Shown: piece by piece, positions 45,701 through 54,197 of the stretch | Position numbering within the stretch: the first letter of the stretch is position 1 | Layout of the letters: each line of letters opens with the position of its first letter | Origin: JBKHYJ01 sp046565505 | GTDB lineage: Bacteria; Acidobacteriota; Blastocatellia; UBA7656 | Length of the DNA stretch: 64,000 nucleotides | Direction: 5' to 3' | NCBI GenBank assembly: GCA_046565505.1 | Contig: JBKHYJ010000015.1 | Coordinates: 1 to 64,000, forward strand | Translations under genes and position numbers: made by a program | Notes under the pieces: model-generated | Told to the model about the DNA's origin: nothing | Database searches by the model: none | What the model saw: the letters and a program-made list of their open reading frames with translations, nothing else

Positions 45701-46030
45701 TTCCACAGCAGGAGGTGGACCGGGGCCGGGCGCAGGCGAGAGCCCAGGGAAGACAAGATGGAGGCGGTCACGATTGAGTACCTCACCGAGGGCATGGAGT
45801 CGCTCGGGCAGGAGCCCGCGCTCTCGGAGAACCGCAGCCGGAGCGGCATGCGTATCCTGCTTCAGAACGCGGCCCCCGATTTCGACATGTTGAGGATATA
45901 CGGCCCGGAGCCTAACGCCGAGAAGATCGCGGCCGTGTGCAACCGCTACACGGGCAGCGACGGCTTCGAGCGGCTGTGCCTTCGATTCACGGGCAGAAGG
46001 GAAGCGGCGGCGGCCGTCTCCGCAGGTTAG
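42770..46030 (+). CDS. GAF-PAS-GGDEF-EAL-PilZ cyclic-di-GMP signalling protein
   Basis: A 1086-residue soluble protein. Domains in order: GAF (about 45-195), PAS with PAC (about 210-335, ENDING in VTDVTENKEAE), GGDEF (about 336-500, intact RLGGDEFAII at about 420), EAL (about 515-765, intact GFEALLRW at about 549 and DDFGTGYSS at about 673), and a PilZ domain (about 861-965, RRRCERF and DVSRVGATL). A degenerate second PilZ-like unit (about 985-1080, RREPRE and NRSRSGMRI) ends the protein. It can in principle make, break and bind c-di-GMP. No membrane segment, so it senses cytoplasmic signals through GAF and PAS. Confidence 0.9.
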   Translation: MQESLAATSKSISTRDGTLINKLRRREKLMTRAPMPPKEEARLEALRQYCIRDIKPEGPIDELARLAAQICAAPVALLGIVEADRVWYRSKSGTRSAAVDRDKAFCSWAILQPGLFVIKDASKDPRFKDNPLVAGEPKIRFYAAAPLVTPEGHALGTLCVIDYKPRELSAPQEMALRTLAGAAVHHLELRRHEKELQQAKADHKRALDALAASEERYNLIARSANDGLWDWNLETNEIRFCPRWKAMLGYKEDEIGARPDEWFNRVHPEDIEQVQEEVTAHLLGLRPQFHKEYRMRRQDGSYRWMLTRGMAVWDFDRQVYRMAGSVTDVTENKEAEQRLLHNATHDVLTGLPNRALFMDRLKLLFDRARQDGGNLFAVLFLDLDRFKIVNDSLGHQIGDQLLVCLARRLEASLRPGDIVARLGGDEFAIILDDLNHISDATQAAERIHKELCAPFNLSGHEVFASVSIGIAHSDTPYERPEDFIRNADTAMYRAKDQGRGRFELFDKGMHVRAVALLELETDLRRALARDEFCLHYQPIVSIENWRIVGFEALLRWQHPEQGFVSPTKFVPVAEETGLINQIGQWVFREACKQLRAWQIQFPSDPPLTVSVNLSAKQFSHPALIEEIEQALAETGVSPSSLKIEITEGAIIENVEVATDILRQLKALGIRISLDDFGTGYSSLSYLHRFPIDTLKIDRSFVTRMSMPKNSEIVRTIITLAVNLGMDVIAEGVETREQIILLTGLNCEYVQGFLLSKPVDGKTMMELIEQTYQKGLNEHAEAVSRAFASPAGLEKGLDYEKGLTLMTPDLPALEPEGPLEYQPGLAAANSSGYGLPESPAPRRQGPVRAAEQPVPVESPDRSMSKNRRRCERFKLSLPARVTGYDRKTGKWTETGQTADVSRVGATLSLGRRVRHGSIIHLTLPLPPKLRTHGHSESSYRVYAIVRRVEPPRDGIRMIGLEFVGENPPAGYQEKPWALFHSRRWTGAGRRREPREDKMEAVTIEYLTEGMESLGQEPALSENRSRSGMRILLQNAAPDFDMLRIYGPEPNAEKIAAVCNRYTGSDGFERLCLRFTGRREAAAAVSAG

Positions 46031-46403
46031 CCCCCGCCGCCCGGCAAGAGGTGTCGGGAGGAAGATAGAAAAAACTCGCGCCCTGTCACCACCACATCAT
46101 CCAGTAGCCTTCCCGTTACGCCTTCCCAACTAATCCGGCAGTCACGCGAGGCACGCCGGCAAGCGTCGGCCCCGCCTCATTCTTTGTCGCCGCCCGCGGG
46201 GGTAGCTCCGCGCGGCGTACGGCCGGTGGCCCCGCGTAACTTTAAGCTGTATGATTGAATCAATCGGGCCATTTACTGATCCGTGCCCGAGGTGGACGCG
46301 CATCATAATTGAAGCGATGAGACGCTACCCCATTCGGCCGCGCCCGGCCGCATCAAGTGGCACCCGCCACGTCCCGGATAATTCTCACCCGAGGCTAATC
46401 GAT
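46031..46403. other. Intergenic region before the FNT channel gene
   Basis: About 370 bases. The frame of the downstream gene is open from 46251, but that stretch lacks the family pattern. No promoter or repeat was found. Confidence 0.4.
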
Positions 46404-47264
46404 ATGGTTGAAAAAAAGAAGGAGACAGACTCCGCCCCCCACGGGCCGAGCCTCGACGAGCGCCAGGAGCGAATGGCCGAAGAGCGCAGCTCGGCCAACG
46501 CGCACATCATTCACGAGGTGATACGAAAAGACGGCGAAGAAGAGTTACGCCGGACGACTTCAAGCCTGGCCTGGTCCGGCTTGGCCGCGGGACTCTCGAT
46601 GGGTTTTTCGCTCGTCGCCGAAGGCTTAATTCACTCGCACCTGCCGGACGCGCCCTGGCGGCCCATGCTCACGAAGCTCGGCTATAGCGTAGGGTTCCTC
46701 ATCGTCGTGCTCGGGCGGCAGCAGTTGTTCACGGAGAACACGCTTACCCCCATAATACCGCTGCTCTCCCGGCGCGACGCCGCCACTTTCAAAAACGTCT
46801 TGAGGCTCTGGGGGGTCGTCCTCGCGGCCAACCTCGTGGGCGCCGCCCTGTTCGCGTGGGTGATAGGCCGCACGGAGGCCTTCAGCCCGGAGGCCCGCCA
46901 TAGCTTCGGCGAAATAGGGCGCGAGGCGATGGAAGGCGGCTTCGGAAAGATAATGCTGGAAGGCGTCTTCGCAGGGTGGCTGATAGCCCTGATGGTGTGG
47001 CTGCTCGCCGGCGCGAAATCGGGCCTCGTATCGATCATCGTCATAATAACATATCTTGTGGGGCTGGCAGGCTTGAGCCACATCATAGCCGGCTCAGTCG
47101 AGGCGATTTACCTCGTGGTGACCGGGGCCCAGTCCGCGGCCCGCGCCGCGCTCGGCTACATCATCCCCGCGCTTCTGGGCAACATCCTGGGCGGCGTGTC
47201 GCTCGTCGCCGCGCTCAACCATGCGCAGGTCGTCGCGGGGGGCGGCAAGAACGAAGAGGGCTGA
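46404..47264 (+). CDS. Formate/nitrite transporter family channel, YfdC-like
   Basis: A 286-residue inner-membrane protein of the FNT pentameric channel family, with a charged N-terminal tail and six helices. The segment SSLAWSGLAAGLSMGFSL, then GRQQLFTENTLTPIIPLL and the C-terminal GNILGGVSLVAALNHAQV match the YfdC branch. This branch has no firmly established substrate, while relatives carry formate, nitrite or hydrosulfide. The ATG at 46404 has GAGG upstream. It is 460 bases before the xoxF gene on the same strand, so moving the formate made from methanol is an attractive but unproven role. Confidence 0.85.
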   Translation: MVEKKKETDSAPHGPSLDERQERMAEERSSANAHIIHEVIRKDGEEELRRTTSSLAWSGLAAGLSMGFSLVAEGLIHSHLPDAPWRPMLTKLGYSVGFLIVVLGRQQLFTENTLTPIIPLLSRRDAATFKNVLRLWGVVLAANLVGAALFAWVIGRTEAFSPEARHSFGEIGREAMEGGFGKIMLEGVFAGWLIALMVWLLAGAKSGLVSIIVIITYLVGLAGLSHIIAGSVEAIYLVVTGAQSAARAALGYIIPALLGNILGGVSLVAALNHAQVVAGGGKNEEG

Positions 47265-47725
47265 GGTACGCTCTTTGATACCCGGTCGTCGTGCGGTCGT
47301 GCTAGAGGCCAACAGCGGGTTCAGCGTCATGCCGCGCGCAGGTAGCGAGTCGAACTCGGCGCTCGCCCATGTCGCCGAGCGCGAATCGCGGGCGGATTAA
47401 CCACACACTTCAAAGCCATTATGTCCCAGCTATCTTGTCCCATCGGTCAGGCAATATTACGCATAAAGTCGGCATGGACGGCACAATGAGGTGTTGAAAT
47501 GCGTGTCTCACCCCGGCACAAAGGTTGCAAAGCGCAAATCATGCATCACAACACTACTCTTGGTTTAATTCAGAGCGGTACGATACCTGGCGTATGAGCG
47601 CAGATATGGCTGACCGGCTGGCCGGGCGATTCGCGGTCAAAGTAAACATCTCCGTCCGAGGGTGATTCGCGCCGACGCATTGAATGATAGCCAAGGGGCC
47701 GGGTGTCTGCTATGAGAGCCGCGTT
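47265..47725. other. Intergenic region upstream of the xoxF operon
   Basis: About 460 bases that should hold the promoter of the ten-gene xox/cox operon. No consensus sigma-70 pair of good quality is visible, which would fit a regulated or alternative-sigma promoter. No gene is recognisable. Confidence 0.45.
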
Positions 47726-49597
47726 ATGAAAAGAATAAGGCTGGCTTCGTCTTTGACCTGTAATCTGTTCCTTATCACCGCAATCCTGTGCGCGCTTTTA
47801 TTGCCTATGGCGTGCTCGGACAAGCCTTCCGCGCAGCAGGTGCAACAGCAGCCGCCGACCGGCGCGCCCGCCGAGCAGCGGGCCGGGATGCCGCCCGGCT
47901 CGGCGGCCGAAGATGGCCAGTGGGTCATGCCCGCGAAGGATTACGCGAGCACGCGCTACAGCGGGCTTGACGAGATCAACGCGGATAACGTGAAGAACCT
48001 GAAAGTCGCCTGGACGTTTTCCACCGGGCTGGTGAACGGGCACGAGGCGGCCCCGCTGGTCGTGGGCGATACGATGTATGTCGTCACGCCGTTCCCGAAT
48101 TACCTCTACGCCCTGGACCTCACGCAGCCGGGCGCGCCCGTGAAGTGGAAGTACGACCCTAAGCCCGCCGCGGCCGCGCAAGGCGTCGCCTGTTGCGACC
48201 TCGTCAACAGGGGGTGCGCCTACTCCAACGGCAAAATCTATTACAACACGCTCGATAATCACACGGTGTGCGTTGACGCGGGGACGGGCAAAGAAGTCTG
48301 GAAGACGAAACTGGGCGACATCAACCTGGGCGAGTCGATGACCATGGCGCCGCTCGTCGTGAAGGATAAGGTCCTGGTCGGCAACAGCGGCGGCGAATTC
48401 GGCGTGCGTGGCTGGCTCACGGCCGTCGACGCCAACACGGGCCAGATTGCCTGGAGGGCATACCACACGGGGCCCGATTCGGATTGCCTGATAGGGGCGA
48501 ACTTCAGGCCGTATTACGAGCAGGACCGCGGGAAAGACCTGGGCGTTTCTTCCTGGCCCCCGGACGCCTGGAAGACGGGCGGGGCCGGGACATGGGGGTG
48601 GATTTCTTACGACCCGCAGATGAATCTGATCTACTACGGCACGGCCAACCCCGGCCCCTGGAACCCGGACCAGCGGCCCGGCGATAACAAGTGGACGTCG
48701 GGCATCTTCGCCCGCAACCCGGACAACGGCGAGGCCGTCTGGTTCTACCAGTGGAGCCCGCATGACTTGCACGATTACGATGGCATCAACGAGCAGATAC
48801 TGGTCGAGCTGCCTATCAACGGGCAGACTCGCAAAGTGCTGCTCAGGCCCGAGCGCAACGGTTACGTGTACGTGCTCGACCGCGCCACGGGCGAGGTGCT
48901 TTCGGCCACGCCTTTCGCCTACATCACTACGTCGAAAGGCGTGGACCTGAAGACGGGGCGGCTGATCTACAACGAAGAGACGAAGCCCGAAGTCGGCAAG
49001 GTGGTCCGCAACATCTGCCCCTTCTCGCCGGGGGCGAAGGACTGGCAGCCGTCCGCCTTCTCGCCCAGGACCGGGCTGCTCTACATCCCCGCGAGCAACT
49101 GCTGCGAAGACGTCGAAAGCGTCGAGGCAAATTACATAGCGGGGACCCCGTTCGTCGGGATGAACGTGAAGATGTACGCGGGGCCGGGCGGCAACCGCGG
49201 CGAGTTCATCGGCTGGGACCCGGTGGGGCAGAAAAAAGTCTGGGGGATCAAAGAGAACTTCCCCGTCTGGAGCGGGGTGTGCGCGACGGCCGGCGACGTC
49301 GCTTTCTATGGCACTATGGACGGCTGGTTCAAGGCGGTCCATGCGCGCACGGGCGACGTGCTGTGGCAGTTCAAAGTCGGCTCGGGCATCATCGGCCAGC
49401 CGATCACCTACCGCGGGCCGGACGGCAAGCAGTACGTGGCGGTACTTTCCGGCGTCGGCGGGTGGCCCGGCGCGATTGTTTCCGTAGGGCTTGATCCGCG
49501 CGATCAGACGGCCGGCCTCGGGTTCGCGGCCGCGATGTCTGACCTGCCGGATTACTCGACCAGGGGCGGCATGCTTTACGTCTTCTCGCTGCCCTAG
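47726..49597 (+). CDS. xoxF: PQQ-dependent alcohol (methanol) dehydrogenase, XoxF type
   Basis: Periplasmic quinoprotein of about 623 residues oxidising methanol or other primary alcohols and passing electrons to a cytochrome c. A lipoprotein-like signal (LLPMACSD) precedes an eight-blade propeller. Visible family marks: WVMPAKDYASTRYSGL, the vicinal Cys pair 156-157 (GVACCDLVNRG) next to PQQ, GGEFGVRGWLTA, RPGDNKW, and Asp350-Tyr351-Asp352 in HDLHDYDGINE. The second Asp replaces the Ala of calcium MxaF enzymes and marks lanthanide binding. The C-terminal VLSGVGGWPG and LYVFSLP also fit XoxF. First gene of a ten-gene operon; the next ATG abuts its stop. Confidence 0.92.
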   Translation: MKRIRLASSLTCNLFLITAILCALLLPMACSDKPSAQQVQQQPPTGAPAEQRAGMPPGSAAEDGQWVMPAKDYASTRYSGLDEINADNVKNLKVAWTFSTGLVNGHEAAPLVVGDTMYVVTPFPNYLYALDLTQPGAPVKWKYDPKPAAAAQGVACCDLVNRGCAYSNGKIYYNTLDNHTVCVDAGTGKEVWKTKLGDINLGESMTMAPLVVKDKVLVGNSGGEFGVRGWLTAVDANTGQIAWRAYHTGPDSDCLIGANFRPYYEQDRGKDLGVSSWPPDAWKTGGAGTWGWISYDPQMNLIYYGTANPGPWNPDQRPGDNKWTSGIFARNPDNGEAVWFYQWSPHDLHDYDGINEQILVELPINGQTRKVLLRPERNGYVYVLDRATGEVLSATPFAYITTSKGVDLKTGRLIYNEETKPEVGKVVRNICPFSPGAKDWQPSAFSPRTGLLYIPASNCCEDVESVEANYIAGTPFVGMNVKMYAGPGGNRGEFIGWDPVGQKKVWGIKENFPVWSGVCATAGDVAFYGTMDGWFKAVHARTGDVLWQFKVGSGIIGQPITYRGPDGKQYVAVLSGVGGWPGAIVSVGLDPRDQTAGLGFAAAMSDLPDYSTRGGMLYVFSLP

Positions 49598-50446
49598 ATG
49601 GGGTGGGACACATTGCCGTATAGCAACAGGCGGGCGCGGGCGGCCGTTTCGCTATTCGCGCTGACGACGTTCTTACTCTCTACCCCTTCGTGCGCTCACA
49701 AAGGGCAGGTCGGCGCCGCGCGGCAGCTGCGCGTGTGCGCGGACCCGAATAACCTCCCGTTCTCCAACGAGCGGATGGAAGGGTTCGAGAACAAGATCGC
49801 CGACTTATTAGCTCATGAAATGAACGCGGGGGTCGCCTACACGTGGTGGGCGCAGCGGCGCGGCTTCATCAGGAACACGCTGAAGGACTGCAAGTGCGAC
49901 CTCGTGATGGGCGTGCCGAGCAGCTTCGAGCTTGCGCTCACGACCAGCCCCTACTACCGCTCCACCTACGTCTTCGTCTACAGGAAAGACCGCGGGGTGA
50001 GCGTGCGTTCTTTCGACGACCCCATCCTGCGCAAGGTCAAAGTGGGCGTCCAGATGATCGGCGACGATTACGCGAACGCGCCGCCCGCGCATGCGCTCTC
50101 GAAGCGCGGGATCATCCAGAATGTGAAGGGCTACACGGTGTATGGCGACTACTCGCAGGACAACCCCCCCGCGAGGATCATAGACGCGCTCATCAACGGC
50201 GAGATCGACGTGGCTATCGTGTGGGGGCCGCTCGCGGGCTACTTCGCGAAGCGCGCCGCCGTGCCGGTCGAGATCGTCCCGGTCTCGCCGCAGATCGACC
50301 GGCCGTTCCTCCCCTTCGTCTATGACATCTCTATGGGGGTCAGGCGGGGGGAAGACGCATTCAAGGAGGAGCTGGAGAGCATACTAGAGCGGAAGCGGCC
50401 GGAGATCGAGAGCATACTCGACGAATACGGAGTGCCGCGACTTTAA
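49598..50446 (+). CDS. xoxJ: XoxJ-like periplasmic solute-binding protein
   Basis: A 282-residue exported protein of the quinoprotein-dehydrogenase-associated substrate-binding family (MoxJ/XoxJ). Marks are LRVCADPNNLPFSNERMEGFENKIADLLA, the TWWAQRRGFIRNTL stretch and the Cys pair in LKDCKCDLVMGVP, then INGEIDVAIVWGPLAGYFA. Known members sit beside methanol dehydrogenase genes and are thought to help activate the enzyme. Its ATG follows the xoxF stop with no spacer, so translation is coupled. The N terminus has a signal peptide (about 10-32). Confidence 0.9.
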   Translation: MGWDTLPYSNRRARAAVSLFALTTFLLSTPSCAHKGQVGAARQLRVCADPNNLPFSNERMEGFENKIADLLAHEMNAGVAYTWWAQRRGFIRNTLKDCKCDLVMGVPSSFELALTTSPYYRSTYVFVYRKDRGVSVRSFDDPILRKVKVGVQMIGDDYANAPPAHALSKRGIIQNVKGYTVYGDYSQDNPPARIIDALINGEIDVAIVWGPLAGYFAKRAAVPVEIVPVSPQIDRPFLPFVYDISMGVRRGEDAFKEELESILERKRPEIESILDEYGVPRL

Positions 50447-50604
50447 GGGACGGTGAGCGCGGAACGATGAACGACGAGGCGGAAGACGATGAGCCGGGAG
50501 GGCGTGGGTTTCGAATCGCTAACCGCGAATCGGAAACAGGGGGGCCGCGGCCCCGCCATCCCGCTCCCGTCGCCGCGCTTTCGCCGTCCGATTCGGGGGA
50601 GAAG

Positions 50605-51159
50605 ATGCGTTTTACAAGAAGTGTCTCGGTAACGCTGTGCGCCCTCTCGGTCGCCCTGGCCTTCGCTTCCTGCGAGAGGGAGCGGCGCGAGTTCAAAGGG
50701 TCGCCCCCGCCGGTCACCCCGGTCAACGACGTGCGGCAGAGCGAGCTGCGGCCCGGGCCGCCCATGCCCGACAACAGGGCCGAAGCCCCCTACGTGGACA
50801 ACGCCTACGCCATGTCTGAAGGCAAGCGGCTCTTTGAATCGATGAACTGCGTGGGGTGCCACGCGCACGGGGGAGGGGCCATCGGGCCGCCGCTGATCGA
50901 CGAGAAGTGGATTTATGGCGCCAGCCCGGAGAACATCTACGCCACCATCGTGGAGGGCCGGCCCAACGGCATGCCCGCATTCGCGGACAAGATCCCGAAT
51001 GATCAAATCTGGCAGATCGTCGCCTACGTGCGCTCTCTGAATGGGATGGCGTCAAAGGACGCCGCCCCGAGCAGGAGCGATCACATGCAGGCAAAGCCCG
51101 CCGAGCAGTCCACCAAACAAGAGCCCCTCAGGACTCAGAGGGCCGAGCACAAGCCGTGA
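50605..51159 (+). CDS. xoxG: Monoheme cytochrome c lipoprotein, XoxG candidate
   Basis: A 184-residue lipoprotein (lipobox LAFASC) with one class I cytochrome c domain (about 65-155). The heme site is CVGCH, followed by GGGAIGPPL, and the distal Met is in GRPNGMPAF. The C-terminal 30 residues are a charged disordered tail. By position between xoxF/xoxJ and the oxidase genes it should be the electron acceptor of the dehydrogenase and donor to the caa3 oxidase. Sequence alone cannot separate XoxG from other small cytochromes. Start chosen at 50605 by GGGGGAG and the signal peptide. Confidence 0.82.
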   Translation: MRFTRSVSVTLCALSVALAFASCERERREFKGSPPPVTPVNDVRQSELRPGPPMPDNRAEAPYVDNAYAMSEGKRLFESMNCVGCHAHGGGAIGPPLIDEKWIYGASPENIYATIVEGRPNGMPAFADKIPNDQIWQIVAYVRSLNGMASKDAAPSRSDHMQAKPAEQSTKQEPLRTQRAEHKP

Positions 51160-51195
51160 ACGTTGTCTGTGACCACAGATGAGCGGAGGGAAGAG

Positions 51196-52245
51196 ATGAA
51201 GGCGGACGATCACAACTCATGGAGGGGCCGCGGCGGGCGGGCGGCTTGTGGGCCGGGGGCGACGCACCTGTGTTTACCGCCCGCGGCTTGCCTCCACCTG
51301 TGGCCCCACTCCGCGCTCGACCCCGCCGGGCCGCAGGCGGGCAGGATCAGCCACGTCTGGTGGGTGATGTTCGTCGTCAGCGTAATCGTTTTCGCCCTGG
51401 TGATCATGTTTTTATTCTTCGCCATCTACCGCGCGCGGCGCAGGGAAGCGCCCGCCGCCGAGCCGGAGGCCCGCCGAAAGATGACGCGGGCGGTGGTGGC
51501 CGCGACCGTTTTGACTACGGTCATCTTGTTCGGGCTTCTGGTCGATGATGTCATAGTGGGGAGGGCGCTATCTTCGCTGCCCGCCCATAACGACCTCGCA
51601 ATCGAAGTGGTAGGGCACCAGTGGTGGTGGGAAGTGAGGTACCCTCATGAGGACCCCAGCCAGAGCTTCACGACGGCCAACGAGATACACATCCCCGTCG
51701 GCAGGTCCGTCATGCTGACGCTCACGTCGCGCGACGTTATTCACAGCTTCTGGGTGCCGAACCTGCACGGCAAGAAAGACCTCATCCCAGGTCACATGAA
51801 TACCATGTGGGTTCAAGCCGACAGCCCCGGCGTCTATCGCGGCCAGTGCGCGGAATTCTGCGGATACCAGCACGCGCACATGGCGCTGGTCGTCGTGGCC
51901 GAACCGGAAGAGCAATTCGACGCCTGGTACGACCGGCAGCGCTCGCCGGCGGTTCAGCCGACAGACCCTCAGCAGGCGAGGGGGCAACAGGTCTTCCTAT
52001 CGTCGCGCTGCGTCATGTGTCACAGGGTCGTGGGCACGCCGGCGGGCTCTATCGTCGGGCCCGACCTCACGCACGTCGGCGGCAGGCAAGAGATTGCCGC
52101 GGGCGCGTTACCTAACACGCGCGATCACCTGGCCAGGTGGGTCGTAGACTCGCAGGAGGTGAAGCCTGGCAACCGGATGCCCCCTAATAACTTCAGCCCC
52201 GAAGACCTCGACGCGATGCTAGCTTACCTGGAGGGCTTGAAATGA
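51196..52245 (+). CDS. coxB: Cytochrome c oxidase subunit II with fused cytochrome c (caa3)
   Basis: About 349 residues. Two membrane helices (about 55-80 and 103-123) precede the cupredoxin domain with HQWWWEV and the CuA ligands in CAEFCGYQHAHM, plus the upstream His in DVIHSFW. A fused cytochrome c domain (about 255-349) has CVMCH and the Met ligand in GNRMPPN. The fusion marks a caa3-type oxidase, which takes electrons from cytochrome c. Start at 51196 by GGAGGG; its stop overlaps the subunit I start by four bases. Confidence 0.94.
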   Translation: MKADDHNSWRGRGGRAACGPGATHLCLPPAACLHLWPHSALDPAGPQAGRISHVWWVMFVVSVIVFALVIMFLFFAIYRARRREAPAAEPEARRKMTRAVVAATVLTTVILFGLLVDDVIVGRALSSLPAHNDLAIEVVGHQWWWEVRYPHEDPSQSFTTANEIHIPVGRSVMLTLTSRDVIHSFWVPNLHGKKDLIPGHMNTMWVQADSPGVYRGQCAEFCGYQHAHMALVVVAEPEEQFDAWYDRQRSPAVQPTDPQQARGQQVFLSSRCVMCHRVVGTPAGSIVGPDLTHVGGRQEIAAGALPNTRDHLARWVVDSQEVKPGNRMPPNNFSPEDLDAMLAYLEGLK

Positions 52246-54197
52246 GCCTGGACACGAAAGTCATGTCGCCCGACGAGGCGCGTGCGGCCGACCCGGCCGA
52301 AGAGCGCGAGCGCCGCAAGCTAGAAGAGACCTGGCGCACGCCCCCGGGGCTGCTCGGGTGGTTTATGACCACCAACCATAAGTCCATCGCCAAGCGCTAC
52401 ATCGTCACCGCTTTCATCTTCTTTCTCCTCGGCGGGCTAGAGGCCGCGGCGATGCGCCTTCAGCTGTCGCGGCCCGAGAACCGATTCCTGGGGCCGGACC
52501 TCTACAATCAGATTTTCAGCATGCATGGCACGACGATGATGTTCCTGTTCGCGGTCCCGATCATGGAGGCGATGGGGCTCTACTTCGTGCCGCTGATGAT
52601 AGGGACGCGCAACGTCTCCTTCCCGCGCATGAACGCCTATGGCTATTACGCCTACCTGATCGGCGGGCTGTTGCTGTACGTCGGCTTCGTGCTCGGGATA
52701 GGGGTGGACACGGGCTGGTTCAGCTACGTGCCGCTCTCGGGGCCGGATTTTTCGCCCGGCAAGAGGGTCGATTTCTGGGCGCAGATGATAACCTTCACGG
52801 AGATAGCGGCGCTGGTGTCGGCCGTGGAGATAATCGTCACGGTGTTCAAGCAGCGGGCGCCCGGCATGTCGCTCAATCGCGTCCCGCTGTTCGTGTGGGC
52901 GATGGTCGTGACATCTTTCATGGTGTTGTTCGCCATGCCCGCCATCATGCTCGCAAGCTCGATGCTGGCGATGGACAGGCTCGTCAGCACACACTTCTTC
53001 AACCCGGCCGAAGGCGGCGACGCGATACTGTGGCAGCACCTCTTCTGGTTCTTCGGCCACCCGGAAGTCTACATCATCTTCATACCCGCGACGGGGATGG
53101 TTTCGACCATCCTGCCCGCGTTCACGCGCCGCGGCGTCTTCGGGTACACGGCCCTCGTGCTGTCGCTCGTGGCGACGGGGTTCATAGGCTTCGGCCTGTG
53201 GGTTCACCACATGTTCGCCACGGACGTGCCGCAGCTCGGGCAGAGCTTCTTTACGGCCGCCAGCGTAATGATCGCCGTCCCGAGCGGGATACAAATCTTC
53301 TGCTGGATAGCGACGCTGTGGGGCGGGAAGCTTCACCTGAAAACGCCCCTGCTGTTCGTGCTCGGGTTCGTCGCGCTGTTCGTGCTGGGCGGGCTGACGG
53401 GCGTGATGCTGGCGGCGGTGCCGCTGGACCTCCAGGTGCACGACACGTATTTCGTGGTCGCGCACTTCCACTACGTGCTGATAGGGGGCGCGGTCTTCCC
53501 GCTCTTCGGGGCTTTCTATTACTGGTTCCCGAAGTGGACGGGCCGCATGCTCGACGAGCGAATGGGCAGGTGGAATTTCTGGCTGATGTTCATCGGGTTC
53601 AACGTCACTTTCTTCCCCATGCACCAGCTCGGGCTCAGGGGAATGCCCCGGCGGGTCTACACCTACCTCGAAGGGAACGGGTGGGACGGCATGAACCTGA
53701 TCGCGTCAGCGGGCGCGGCCATCATCGCCGCGAGCGTGCTGGTTTTTCTCATCAATGTTTTCAAGAGCCGCGGCGGCGGCCTCGCGGCGGGGGGGGACCC
53801 CTGGGGTTCCGACACGCTCGAATGGGCCACGGCCTCGCCCCCGCCGGACTATAACTTCCAATACATCCCGACGGTGAACGGGCGCGAGGCGCTGTGGACC
53901 CGCGACGAGGAGACGCCGGTCGTCACAGGGCTCCGCAGCGAGTGCCGGGAGGTGCTGATTACCAAGACGCTCGACGCGGAGCCCGACCACAGGCACGAGC
54001 TGCCCGGCCCGTCCATCTGGCCGCTGGTGCTCGCGCTCGCGACAGGCTTCACGTTCATCGCCGGCATATTCACCCCGTGGGCCTTCCCCATCGGCGCGGT
54101 CTTGAGCCTGGCGGCCCTCGTCGGGTGGTTCTGGTCAGGCAACGAAGCGAAGAATTACCCGCCGCACGAAGGCGGGCCATCGGAGAGCCCGACATGA
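52242..54197 (+). CDS. coxA: Cytochrome c oxidase subunit I
   Basis: Catalytic heme-copper subunit, 651 residues, about 13-14 helices. Heme a and a3/CuB ligands are present: MHGTTMMF, HPEVYII (His-Tyr cross-link), WVHHMF and AHFHYV. The Tyr in HPEVY marks an A-type oxidase. It is longer than the minimal subunit, with a loop of about 90 residues (DPWGSDTLEW to ELPGPS) before two extra C-terminal helices, as seen in other caa3 oxidases. The gene overlaps both neighbours by ATGA, so subunits II, I and III are translationally coupled. Confidence 0.95.
   Translation: MSLDTKVMSPDEARAADPAEERERRKLEETWRTPPGLLGWFMTTNHKSIAKRYIVTAFIFFLLGGLEAAAMRLQLSRPENRFLGPDLYNQIFSMHGTTMMFLFAVPIMEAMGLYFVPLMIGTRNVSFPRMNAYGYYAYLIGGLLLYVGFVLGIGVDTGWFSYVPLSGPDFSPGKRVDFWAQMITFTEIAALVSAVEIIVTVFKQRAPGMSLNRVPLFVWAMVVTSFMVLFAMPAIMLASSMLAMDRLVSTHFFNPAEGGDAILWQHLFWFFGHPEVYIIFIPATGMVSTILPAFTRRGVFGYTALVLSLVATGFIGFGLWVHHMFATDVPQLGQSFFTAASVMIAVPSGIQIFCWIATLWGGKLHLKTPLLFVLGFVALFVLGGLTGVMLAAVPLDLQVHDTYFVVAHFHYVLIGGAVFPLFGAFYYWFPKWTGRMLDERMGRWNFWLMFIGFNVTFFPMHQLGLRGMPRRVYTYLEGNGWDGMNLIASAGAAIIAASVLVFLINVFKSRGGGLAAGGDPWGSDTLEWATASPPPDYNFQYIPTVNGREALWTRDEETPVVTGLRSECREVLITKTLDAEPDHRHELPGPSIWPLVLALATGFTFIAGIFTPWAFPIGAVLSLAALVGWFWSGNEAKNYPPHEGGPSESPT

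Noticed and set aside
47798..49342. Open frame of 514 codons on the minus strand
   Set aside because: It lies wholly opposite the well-supported xoxF gene, has Arg/His/Val-rich composition typical of an antisense frame in GC-rich DNA and no family pattern.
52437..53624. Open frame of 395 codons on the minus strand
   Set aside because: Antisense to coxA; His/Arg/Glu-rich composition is a by-product of the membrane protein codons.
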